NCBI GenBank assembly: GCA_030544235.1
Contig: JARUPU010000033.1
Coordinates: forward strand, 1,488,001-1,552,000
DNA: 64,000 nucleotides
DNA from: Lepturacanthus savala
Taxonomy: Eukaryota > Chordata > Actinopteri > Scombriformes > Trichiuridae
Direction: 5' to 3'
The notes under the pieces are model-generated. The model had not been told where the DNA came from. It searched no databases and saw only the letters and a list, made by a program, of their open reading frames with translations. Positions within the stretch are counted from its first letter, which is position 1, and every line of letters starts with the position of its first letter. The translations under genes and the position numbers were made by a program. This document shows positions 1-12,681 of this stretch, in pieces.

Positions 1-947
1 AGGCCTAAATCAGTACAATATTTTTACAGAAAATCTTATTTACCTTTTACTATATGTAAAATGGTATAGTTTTGGATCAGAAATTCACCTGGAAAAGCTA
101 TTGTTTTCATGTGGTTTGTATTTTAAAGTTTTTATTGCTCCATATGCATTCTCTCGGTCTGAAGAGCCCAAAAAGACAAAAAGCTATATAGGCCTAAATC
201 AGTACAATATTTTTATAGAAAAACTTATTTACCTTTTACTTTATATGAAATGGTATAGTTTTGGATCAGAAATTCACCTGGAAAAGCTATTGTTTTCATG
301 TGGTTTGTGTTTTAAAGTTTTTATTGCTCCATATGCATTCTCTCGGTCTGAAGAGCCCAAAAAGACAAAAAGCTATATAGGCCTACATCAGTACAATATT
401 TTCATAGAAAAACTTATTTACCTTTTACTTTATGTGAAATGGTATAGTTTTGGATCAGAAATTCACCTGGAAAAGCTATTGTTTTCATGTGGTTTGTGTT
501 TTAAAGTTTTTATTGCTCCATATGCATTCTCTCGGTCTGAAGAGCCCAAAAAGACAAAAAGCTATATAGGCCTAAATCAGTACAATATTTTTATAGAAAA
601 ACTTATTTACCTTTTACTTTATATGAAATGGTATAGTTTTGGATCAGAAATTCACCTGGAAAAGCTATTGTTTTCATGTGGTTTGTGTTTTAAAGTTTTT
701 ATTGCTCCATATGCATTCTCTCGGTCTGAAGAGCCCAAAAAGACAAAAAGCTATATAGGCCTAAATCAGTACAATATTTTCATAGAAAAACTTATTTACC
801 TTTTACTTTATGTGAAATTGTATAGTTTTGGATCAGAAATTCACTTGGAAAAGCTATTGTTTTCAATGTGGTTTGTGTTTTAAAGTTTTTATTGCTCCAT
901 ATGCATTCTCTCGGTCGGAAGAGCACAAATAGACGAAAAGCTATGTA

Positions 948-3900
948 GGCCTAAATCAGTACAATATTTTTACAGAAAATCTTATTTACCTTTTACTATA
1001 TGTAAAATGGTATAGTTTTGGATCAGAAATTCACCTGGAAAAGCTATTGTTTTCATGTGGTTTGTATTTTAAAGTTTTTATTGCTCCATATGCATTCTCT
1101 CGGTCTGAAGAGCCCAAAAAGACAAAAAGCTATATAGGCCTAAATCAGTACAATATTTTCATAGAAAAACTTATTTACCTTTTACTTTATGTGAAATGGT
1201 ATAGTTTTGGATCAGAAATTCACCTGGAAAAGCTATTGTTTTCATGTGGTTTGTGTTTTAAAGTTTTTATTGCTCCATAGGCATTCTCTCGGTCTGAAGA
1301 GCCCAAAAAGACAAAAAGCTATATAGGCCTAAATCAGTACAATATTTTTATAGAAAAACTTATTTACCTTTTACTTTATGTGAAATGGTATAGTTTTGGA
1401 TCAGATATTCACCTGGAAAAGCTATTGTTTTCATGTGGTTTGTGTTTTAAAGTTTTTATTGCTCCATAGGCATTCTCTCGGTCTGAAGAGCCCAAAAAGA
1501 CAAAAAGCTATATAGGCCTAAATCAGTACAATATTTTTACAAAAAAACTTATTTACCTTTTATTTTATGTGAAATGGTATAGTTTTGGATCAGAAATTCA
1601 CCTGGAAAAGCTATTGTTTTCATGTGGTTTGTGTTTTAAAGTTTTTATTGCTCCATATGCATTCTCTCGGTCTGAAGAGCACAAAAAGACAAAAAGCTAT
1701 ATAGGCCTAAATCAGTACAATATTTTCATAGAAAAACTTATTTACCTTTTACTTTATGTGAAATGGTATAGTTTTGGATCAGAAATTCACCTGGAAAAGC
1801 TATTGTTTTCATGTGGTTTGTGTTTTAAAGTTTTTATTGCTCCATATGCATTCTCTCGGTCTGAAGAGAACAAAAAGACAAAAAGCTATGTAAGCCTAAA
1901 TCAGAACAATATTTTTTATAGAAAATCTTATTTACCTTTTACTTTATGTGAAATGGTATAGTTTTGGATCAGAAATTCACCTGGAAAAGCTATTGTTTTC
2001 ATGTGGTTTGTGTTTTAAAGTTTTTATTGCTCCATATGCATTCTCTCGGTCTGAAGAGCCCAAAAAGACAAAAAGCTATATAGGCCTAAATCAGTACAAT
2101 ATTTTCATAGAAAAACTTATTTACCTTTTACTTTATGTAAAATGGTATAGTTTTGGATCAGAAATTCACCTGGAAAAGCTATTGTTTTCATGTGGTTTGT
2201 GTTTTAAAGTTTTTTTATTGCTCCATATGCATTCTCTCGGTCTGAAGAGCCCAAAAAGACAAAAAGCTATATAGGCCTAAATCAGTACAATATTTTTATA
2301 GAAAAACTTATTTACCTTTTACTTTATATGAAATGGTATAGTTTTGGATCAGAAATTCACCTGGAAAAGCTATTGTTTTCATGTGGTTTGTGTTTTAAAG
2401 TTTTTATTGCTCCATATGCATTCTCTCGGTCTGAAGAGCCCAAAAAGACAAAAAGCTATATAGGCCTAAATCAGTACAATATTTTCATAGAAAAACTTAT
2501 TTACCTTTTACTTTATGTGAAATTGTATAGTTTTGGATCAGAAATTCACTTGGAAAAGCTATTGTTTTCAATGTGGTTTGTGTTTTAAAGTTTTTATTGC
2601 TCCATATGCATTCTCTCGGTCGGAAGAGCACAAATAGACGAAAAGCTATGTAGGCCTAAATCAGTACAATATTTTTACAGAAAATCTTATTTACCTTTTA
2701 CTATATGTAAAATGGTATAGTTTTGGATCAGAAATTCACCTGGAAAAGCTATTGTTTTCATGTGGTTTGTATTTTAAAGTTTTTATTGCTCCATATGCAT
2801 TCTCTCGGTCTGAAGAGCCCAAAAAGACAAAAAGCTATATAGGCCTAAATCAGTACAATATTTTCATAGAAAAACTTATTTACCTTTTACTTTATGTGAA
2901 ATGGTATAGTTTTGGATCAGAAATTCACCTGGAAAAGCTATTGTTTTCATGTGGTTTGTGTTTTAAAGTTTTTATTGCTCCATAGGCATTCTCTCGGTCT
3001 GAAGAGCCCAAAAAGACAAAAAGCTATATAGGCCTAAATCAGTACAATATTTTCATAGAAAAACTTATTTACCTTTTACTTTATGTGAAATGGTAGAGTT
3101 TTGGATCAGAAATTCACCTGGAAAAGCTATTGTTTTTATGTGGTTTGTATTTTAAAGTTTTTATTGCTCCATAGGCATTCTCTCGGTCTGAAGAGCCCAA
3201 AAAGACAAAAAGCTATATAGGCCTAAATCAGTACAATATTTTTATAGAAAAACTTATTTACCTTTTACTTTATGTGAAATGGTATAGTTTTGGATCAGAT
3301 ATTCACCTGGAAAAGCTATTGTTTTCATGTGGTTTGTGTTTTAAAGTTTTTATTGCTCCATATGCATTCTCTCGGTCTGAAGAGCCCAAAAAGACAAAAA
3401 GCTATATAGGCCTAAATCAGTACAATATTTTTACAAAAAAACTTATTTACCTTTTATTTTATGTGAAATGGTATAGTTTTGGATCAGAAATTCACCTGGA
3501 AAAGCTATTGTTTTCATGTGGTTTGTGTTTTAAAGTTTTTATTGCTCCATATGCATTCTCTCGGTCTGAAGAGCACAAAAAGACAAAAAGCTATATAGGC
3601 CTAAATCAGTACAATATTTTCATAGAAAAACTTATTTACCTTTTACTTTATGTGAAATGGTATAGTTTTGGATCAGAAATTCACCTGGAAAAGCTATTGT
3701 TTTCATGTGGTTTGTGTTTTAAAGTTTTTATTGCTCCATATGCATTCTCTCGGTCTGAAGAGAACAAAAAGACAAAAAGCTATGTAAGCCTAAATCAGAA
3801 CAATATTTTTTATAGAAAATCTTATTTACCTTTTACTTTATGTGAAATGGTATAGTTTTGGATCAGAAATTCACCTGGAAAAGCTATTGTTTTCATGTGG

Positions 3901-4050
3901 TTTGTGTTTTAAAGTTTTTATTGCTCCATATGCATTCTCTCGGTCTGAAGAGCCCAAAAAGACAAAAAGCTATATAGGCCTAAATCAGTACAATATTTTC
4001 ATAGAAAAACTTATTTACCTTTTACTTTATGTAAAATGGTATAGTTTTGG
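948..4050 (+). repeat. Higher-order repeat of 9-10 satellite monomers (two copies)
   Basis: Diagnostic variants recur in the same order in two adjacent blocks starting at 948 and 2653. The shared order is a TTTACAGAAAATC monomer preceded by GGTCGGAAGAGCACAAATAG, then TTGTATTTT, then GATCAGATATTC, then TTTACAAAAAAAC, then GTAAGCCTAAATCAGAACAA. The second block has one extra monomer near 3000-3190, which carries TGGTAGAG. This is the pattern made by unequal exchange or block duplication of several monomers at once. Confidence 0.75.
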
Positions 4051-4991
4051 ATCAGAAATTCACCTGGAAAAGCTATTGTTTTCATGTGGTTTGTGTTTTA
4101 AAGTTTTTATTGCACCATATGCATTCTCTCGGTCGGAAGAGCACAAAAAGACCAAAAGCTATGTAGGCCTAAATCAGTACAATATTTTTACAGAAAATCT
4201 TATTTACCTTTTACTATATGTAAAATGGTATAGTTTTGGATCAGAAATTCACCTGGAAAAGCTATTGTTTTCATGTGGTTTGTGTTTTAAAGTTTTTATT
4301 GCTCCATATGCATTCTCTCGGTCTGAAGAGCCCAAAAAGACAAAAAGCTATGTAAGCCTAAATCAGAACAATATTTTTTATAGAAAATCTCATTTACCTT
4401 TTACTTTATGTGAAATGGTATAGTTTTGGATCAGAAATTCACCTGGAAAAGCTATTGTTTTCATGTGGTTTGTGTTTTAAAGTTTTTATTGCTCCATATG
4501 CATTCTCTCGGTCTGAAGAGCACAAAAAGACAAAAAGCTATATAGGCCTAAATCAGTACAATATTTTTATAGAAAAACTTATTTACCTTTTACTTTATGT
4601 AAAATGGTATAGTTTTGGATCAGAAATTCACCTGGAAAAGCTATTGTTTTCATGTGGTTTGTGTTTTAAAGTTTTTATTGCTCCATATGCATTCTCTCGG
4701 TCTGAAGAGCCCAAAAAGACAAAAAGCTATATAGGCCTAAATCAGTACAATATTTTCATAGAAAAACTTATTTACCTTTTACTTTATGTAAAATGGTATA
4801 GTTTTGGATCAGAAATTCACCTGGAAAAGCTATTGTTTTCATGTGGTTTGTGTTTTAAAGTTTTTATTGCTCCATGTGCATTCTCTCGGACTGAAGAGCC
4901 CAAAAAGACAAAAAGCTATTATAGGCCTAAATCAGTACAATATTTTTATAGAAAAACTTATTTACCTTTTACTTTATGTGAAATGGTATAG
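3274..4991 (+). repeat. 568-bp trimer higher-order repeat
   Basis: Three consecutive blocks (starts 3274, 3842 and 4410) repeat every 568 bases, that is three 189-bp monomers plus one base. The extra base is an additional T in the first two block ends (ATTTTTTATAG) and an extra T in AGCTATTATAGG in the third. Related blocks reappear at 13,861-15,010, about 10 kb away but with only two of the three trimers. The array has therefore been rearranged in multi-monomer pieces. Confidence 0.75.
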
Positions 4992-7900
4992 TTTTGGATC
5001 AGAAATTCACCTGGAAAAGCTATTGTTTTCATGTGGTTTGTCTTTTAAAGTTTTTATTGCTCCATATGCATTCTCTCGGTCGGAAGAGCACAAAAAGACC
5101 AAAAGCTATGTAGGCCTAAATCAGTACAATATTTTTACAGAAAATCTTATTTACCTTTTACTATATGTAAAATGGTATAGTTTTGGATCAGAAATTCACC
5201 TGGAAAAGCTATTGTTTTCATGTGGTTTGTGTTTTAAAGTTTTTATTGCTCCATATGCATTCTCTCGGTCTGAAGAGCCCAAAAAGACAAAAAGCTATAT
5301 AGGCCTAAATCAGTACAATATTTTCATAGAAAAACTTATTTACCTTTTACTTTATGTGAAATGGTATAGTTTTGGATCAGAAATTCACCTGGAAAAGCTA
5401 TTGTTTTCATGTGGTTTGTGTTTTAAAGTTTTTATTGCTCCATATGCATTCTCTTGGTCTGAAGAGCCCAAAAAGACAAAAAGCTATATAGGCCTAAATC
5501 AGTACAATATTTTTATAGAAAAACTTATTTACCTTTTACTTTATGTAAAATGGTATAGTTTTGGATCAGAAATTCACCTGGAAAAGCTATTGTTTTTATG
5601 TGGTTTGTGTTTTAAAGTTTTTATTGCTCCATAGGCATTCTCTCGGTCTGAAGAGCCCAAAAAGACAAAAAGCTATATAGGCCTAAATCAGTACAATATT
5701 TTCATAGAAAAACTTATTTACCTTTTACTTTATGTGAAATGGTATAGTTTTGGATCAGAAATTCACCTGGAAAAGCTATTGTTTTCATGTGGTTTGTGTT
5801 TTAAAGTTTTTATTGCTCCATATGCATTCTCTCGGTCTGAAGAGCCCAAAAAGACAAAAAGCTATATAGGCCTAAATCAGTACAATATTTTTATAGAAAA
5901 ACTTATTTACCTTTTACTTTATATGAAATGGTATAGTTTTGGATCAGAAATTCACCTGGAAAAGCTATTGTTTTCATGTGGTTTGTGTTTTAAAGTTTTT
6001 ATTGCTCCATATGCATTCTCTCGGTCTGAAGAGCCCAAAAAGACAAAAAGCTATATAGGCCTAAATCAGTACAATGTTTTCATAGAAAAACTTATTTACC
6101 TTTTACTTTATATGAAATGGTATAGTTTTGGATCAGAAATTCACCTGGAAAAGCTATTGTTTTCATGTGGTTTGTGTTTTAAAGTTTTTATTGCTCCATA
6201 GGCATTCTCTCGGTCTGAAGAGCCCAAAAAGACAAAAAGCTATATAGGCCTAAATCAGTACAATATTTTTATAGAAAAACTTATTTACCTTTTACTTTAT
6301 GTAAAATGGTATAGTTTTGGATCAGAAATTCACCTGGAAAAGCTATTGTTTTCATGTGGTTTGTGTTTTAAAGTTTTTATTGCTCCATAGGCATTCTCTC
6401 GGTCTGAAGAGCCCAAAAAGACAAAAAGCTATATAGGCCTAAATCAGTACAATATTTTCATAGAAAAACTTATTTACCTTTTACTTTATGTGAAATGGTA
6501 TAGTTTTGGATCAGAAATTCACCTGGAAAAGCTATTGTTTTCATGTGGTTTGTGTTTTAAAGTTTTTATTGCTCCATATGCATTCTCTCGGTCTGAAGAG
6601 CCCAAAAAGACAAAAAGCTATATAGGCCTAAATCAGTACAATATTTTTATAGAAAAACTTATTTACCTTTTACTTTATATGAAATGGTATAGTTTTGGAT
6701 CAGAAATTCACCTGGAAAAGCTATTGTTTTCATGTGGTTTGTGTTTTAAAGTTTTTATTGCTCCATATGCATTCTCTCGGTCTGAAGAGCCCAAAAAGAC
6801 AAAAAGCTATATAGGCCTAAATCAGTACAATATTTTCATAGAAAAACTTATTTACCTTTTACTTTATGTGAAATGGTATAGTTTTAGATCAGAAATTCAC
6901 CTGGAAAAGCTATTGTTTTCATGTGGTTTGTGTTTTAAAGTTTTTATTGCTCCATATGCATTCTCTCGGTCTGAAGAGCCCAAAAAGACAAAAAGCTATA
7001 TAGGCCTAAATCAGTACAATATTTTTATAGAAAAACTTATTTACCTTTTACTTTATGTAAAATGGTATAGTTTTGGATCAGAAATTCACCTGGAAAAGCT
7101 ATTGTTTTTATGTGGTTTGTGTTTTAAAGTTTTTATTGCTCCATATGCATTCTCTCGGTCTGAAGAGCCCAAAAAGACAAAAAGCTATATAGGCCTAAAT
7201 CAGTACAATATTTTTATAGAAAAACTTATTTACCTTTTACTTTATGTGAAATGGTATAGTTTTGGATCAGAAATTCACCTGGAAAAGCTATTGTTTTCAT
7301 GTGGTTTGTGTTTTAAAGTTTTTATTGCTCCATATGCATTCTCTCGGTCTGAAGAGCCCAAAAAGACAAAAAGCTATATAGGCCTAAATCAGTACAATAT
7401 TTTTATAGAAAAACTTATTTACCTTTTACTTTATATGAAATGGTATAGTTTTGGATCAGAAATTCACCTGGAAAAGCTATTGTTTTCATGTGGTTTGTGT
7501 TTTCAAGTTTTTATTGCTCCATATGCATTCTCTCGGTCTGAAGAGCCCAAAAAGACAAAAAGCTATATAGGCCTAAATCAGTACAATATTTTCATAGAAA
7601 AACTTATTTACCTTTTACTTTATGTGAAATGGTATAGTTTTAGATCAGAAATTCACCTGGAAAAGCTATTGTTTTCATGTGGTTTGTGTTTTAAAGTTTT
7701 TATTGCTCCATATGCATTCTCTCGGTCTGAAGAGCCCAAAAAGACAAAAAGCTATATAGGCCTAAATCAGTACAATATTTTTATAGAAAAACTTATTTAC
7801 CTTTTACTTTATGTAAAATGGTATAGTTTTGGATCAGAAATTCACCTGGAAAAGCTATTGTTTTTATGTGGTTTTTGTTTTAAAGTTTTTATTGCTCCAT

Positions 7901-10791
7901 AGGCATTCTCTCGGTCTGAAGAGCCCAAAAAGACAAAAAGCTATATAGGCCTAAATCAGTACAATATTTTCATAGAAAAACTTATTTACCTTTTACTTTA
8001 TGTGAAATGGTATAGTTTTGGATCAGAAATTCACCTGGAAAAGCTATTGTTTTCATGTGGTTTGTGTTTTAAAGTTTTTATTGCTCCATATGCATTCTCT
8101 CGGTCTGAAGAGCCCAAAAAGACAAAAAGCTATATAGGCCTAAATCAGTACAATATTTTTATAGAAAAACTTATTTACCTTTTACTTTATATGAAATGGT
8201 ATAGTTTTGGATCAGAAATTCACCTGGAAAAGCTATTGTTTTCATGTGGTTTGTGTTTTCAAGTTTTTATTGCTCCATATGCATTCTCTCGGTCTGAAGA
8301 GCCCAAAAAGACAAAAAGCTATATAGGCCTAAATCAGTACAATATTTTCATAGAAAAACTTATTTACCTTTTACTTTATGTGAAATGGTATAGTTTTGGA
8401 TCAGAAATTCACCTGGAAAAGCTATTGTTTTCATGTGGTTTGTGTTTTAAAGTTTTTATTGCTCCATATGCATTCTCTCGGTCTGAAGAGCCCAAAAAGA
8501 CAAAAAGCTATATAGGCGTAAATCAGTACAATATTTTTATAGAAAAACTTATTTACCTTTTACTTTATGTAAAATGGTATAGTTTTGGATCAGAAATTCA
8601 CCTGGAAAAGCTATTGTTTTTATGTGGTTTGTGTTTTAAAGTTTTTATTGCTCCATAGGCATTCTCTCGGTCTGAAGAGCCCAAAAAGACAAAAAGCTAT
8701 ATAGGCCTAAATCAGTACAATATTTTCATAGAAAAACTTATTTACCTTTTACTTTATGTGAAATGGTATAGTTTTGGATCAGAAATTCACCTGGAAAAGC
8801 TATTGTTTTCATGTGGTTTGTGTTTTAAAGTTTTTATTGCTCCATATGCATTCTCTCGGTCTGAAGAGCCCAAAAAGACAAAAAGCAATATAGGCCTAAA
8901 TCAGTACAATATTTTTATAGAAAAACTTATTTACCTTTTACTTTATGTAAAATGGTATAGTTTTGGATCAGAAATTCACCTGGAAAAGCTATTGTTTTTA
9001 TGTGGTTTGTGTTTTAAAGTTTTTATTGCTCCATAGGCATTCTCTCGGTCTGAAGAGCCCAAAAAGACAAAAAGCTATATAGGCCTAAATCAGTACAATA
9101 TTTTTATAGAAAAACTTATTTACCTTTTACTTTATATGAAATGGTATAGTTTTGGATCAGAAATTCACCTGGAAAAGCTATTGTTTTCATGTGGTTTGTG
9201 TTTTAAAGTTTTTATTGCTCCATAGGCATTCTCTCGGTCTGAAGAGCCCAAAAAGACAAAAAGCTATATAGGCCTAAATCAGTACAATATTTTTATAGAA
9301 AAACTTATTTACCTTTTACTTTATATGAAATGGTATAGTTTTGGATCAGAAATTCACCTGGAAAAGCTATTGTTTTCATGTGGTTTGTGTTTTAAAGTTT
9401 TTATTGCTCCATATGCATTCTCTCGGTCTGAAGAGCCCAAAAAGACAAAAAGCTATATAGGCCTAAATCAGTACAATATTTTCATAGAAAAACTTATTTA
9501 CCTTTTACTTTATGTGAAATGGTATAGTTTTGGATCAGAAATTCACCTGGAAAAGCTATTGTTTTCATGTGGTTTGTGTTTTAAAGTTTTTATTGCTCCA
9601 TATGCATTCTCTCGGTCTGAAGAGCCCAAAAAGACAAAAAGCTATATAGGCCTAAATCAGTACAATATTTTTATAGAAAAACTTATTTACCTTTTACTTT
9701 ATATGAAATGGTATAGTTTTGGATCAGAAATTCACCTGGAAAAGCTATTGTTTTCATGTGGTTTGTGTTTTAAAGTTTTTATTGCTCCATAGGCATTCTC
9801 TCGGTCTGAAGAGCCCAAAAAGACAAAAAGCTATATAGGCCTAAATCAGTACAATATTTTCATAGAAAAACTTATTTACCTTTTACTTTATGTGAAATGG
9901 TATAGTTTTGGATCAGAAATTCACCTGGAAAAGCTATTGTTTTCATGTGGTTTGTGTTTTAAAGTTTTTATTGCTCCATATGCATTCTCTCGGTCTGAAG
10001 AGCCCAAAAAGACAAAAAGCTATATAGGCCTAAATCAGTACAATATTTTTATAGAAAAACTTATTTACCTTTTACTTTATATGAAATGGTATAGTTTTGG
10101 ATCAGAAATTCACCTGGAAAAGCTATTGTTTTCATGTGGTTTGTGTTTTAAAGTTTTTATTGCTCCATATGCATTCTCTCGGTCTGAAGAGCCCAAAAAG
10201 ACAAAAAGCTATATAGGCCTAAATCAGTACAATATTTTCATAGAAAAACTTATTTACCTTTTACTTTATGTGAAATGGTATAGTTTTGGATCAGAAATTC
10301 ACCTGGAAAAGCTATTGTTTTCATGTGGTTTGTGTTTTAAAGTTTTTATTGCTCCATATGCATTCTCTCGGTCTGAAGAGCCCAAAAAGACAAAAAGCTA
10401 TATAGGCCTAAATCAGTACAATATTTTTATAGAAAAACTTATTTACCTTTTACTTTATGTAAAATGGTATAGTTTTGGATCAGAAATTCACCTGGAAAAG
10501 CTATTGTTTTCATGTGGTTTGTGTTTTAAAGTTTTTATTGCTCCATAGGCATTCTCTCGGTCTGAAGAGCCCAAAAAGACAAAAAGCTATATAGGCCTAA
10601 ATCAGTACAATATTTTCATAGAAAAACTTATTTACCTTTTACTTTATGTGAAATGGTATAGTTTTGGATCAGAAATTCACCTGGAAAAGCTATTGTTTTC
10701 ATGTGGTTTGTATTTTAAAGTTTTTATTGCTCCATAGGCATTCTCTCGGTCTGAAGAGCCCAAAAAGACAAAAAGCTATATAGGCCTAAAT

Positions 10792-12681
10792 CAGTACAAT
10801 ATTTTTATAGAAAAACTTATTTACCTTTTACTTTATGTGAAATGGTATAGTTTTGGATCAGAAATTCACCTGGAAAAGCTATTGTTTTCATGTGGTTTGT
10901 GTTTTAAAGTTTTTATTGCTCCATATGCATTCTCTCGGTCTGAAGAGCCCAAAAAGACAAAAAGCTATATAGGCCTAAATCAGTACAATATTTTCATAGA
11001 AAAACTTATTTACCTTTTACTTTATGTGAAATGGTATAGTTTTGGATCAGAAATTCACCTGGAAAAGCTATTGTTTTCATGTGGTTTGTGTTTTAAAGTT
11101 TTTATTGCTCCATATGCATTCTCTCGGTCTGAAGAGCCCAAAAAGACAAAAAGCTATATAGGCCTAAATCAGTACAATATTTTTATAGAAAAACTTATTT
11201 ACCTTTTACTTTATATGAAATGGTATAGTTTTGGATCAGAAATTCACCTGGAAAAGCTATTGTTTTCATGTGGTTTGTGTTTTAAAGTTTTTATTGCTCC
11301 ATATGCATTCTCTCGGTCTGAAGAGCCCAAAAAGACAAAAAGCTATATAGGCCTAAATCAGTACAATATTTTCATAGAAAAACTTATTTACCTTTTACTT
11401 TATGTGAAATGGTATAGTTTTGGATCAGAAATTCACCTGGAAAAGCTATTGTTTTCATGTGGTTTGTGTTTTAAAGTTTTTATTGCTCCATATGCATTCT
11501 CTCGGTCTGAAGAGCCCAAAAAGACAAAAAGCTATATAGGCCTAAATCAGTACAATATTTTCATAGAAAAACTTATTTACCTTTTACTTTATGTGAAATG
11601 GTATAGTTTTGGATCAGAAATTCACCTGGAAAAGCTATTATTTTCATGTGGTTTGTATTTTAAAGTTTTTATTGCTCCATAGGCATTCTCTCGGTCTGAA
11701 GAGCCCAAAAAGACAAAAAGCTATATAGGCCTAAATCAGTACAATATTTTTATAGAAAAACTTATTTACCTTTTACTTTATGTGAAATGGTATAGTTTTG
11801 GATCAGAAATTCACCTGGAAAAGCTATTGTTTTCATGTGGTTTGTGTTTTAAAGTTTTTATTGCTCCATATGCATTCTCTCGGTCTGAAGAGCCCAAAAA
11901 GACAAAAAGCTATATAGGCCTAAATCAGTACAATATTTTCATAGAAAAACTTATTTACCTTTTACTTTATGTGAAATGGTATAGTTTTGGATCAGAAATT
12001 CACCTGGAAAAGCTATTGTTTTCATGTGGTTTGTGTTTTAAAGTTTTTATTGCTCCATATGCATTCTCTCGGTCTGAAGAGCCCAAAAAGACAAAAAGCT
12101 ATATAGGCCTAAATCAGTACAATATTTTTATAGAAAAACTTATTTACCTTTTACTTTATATGAAATGGTATAGTTTTGGATCAGAAATTCACCTGGAAAA
12201 GCTATTGTTTTCATGTGGTTTGTGTTTTAAAGTTTTTATTGCTCCATATGCATTCTCTCGGTCTGAAGAGCCCAAAAAGACAAAAAGCTATATAGGCCTA
12301 AATCAGTACAATATTTTCATAGAAAAACTTATTTACCTTTTACTTTATGTGAAATGGTATAGTTTTGGATCAGAAATTCACCTGGAAAAGCTATTGTTTT
12401 CATGTGGTTTGTGTTTTAAAGTTTTTATTGCTCCATATGCATTCTCTCGGTCTGAAGAGCCCAAAAAGACAAAAAGCTATATAGGCCTAAATCAGTACAA
12501 TATTTTCATAGAAAAACTTATTTACCTTTTACTTTATGTGAAATGGTATAGTTTTGGATCAGAAATTCACCTGGAAAAGCTATTGTTTTCATGTGGTTTG
12601 TATTTTAAAGTTTTTATTGCTCCATAGGCATTCTCTCGGTCTGAAGAGCCCAAAAAGACAAAAAGCTATATAGGCCTAAAT
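10792..12681 (+). repeat. 945-bp pentamer higher-order repeat
   Basis: Two successive 945-bp blocks (5 x 189) are almost base-for-base identical. I found a single difference (GCTATTATTTTC near 11,640 versus GCTATTGTTTTC near 12,585), while monomers inside a block differ from one another at several diagnostic sites. The CCATAGGC variants at 11,680, 12,625 and 13,570 are spaced exactly 945 bases apart, so a third, less exact copy follows. This is a textbook higher-order signature and marks the most recently amplified part of the array. Confidence 0.85.
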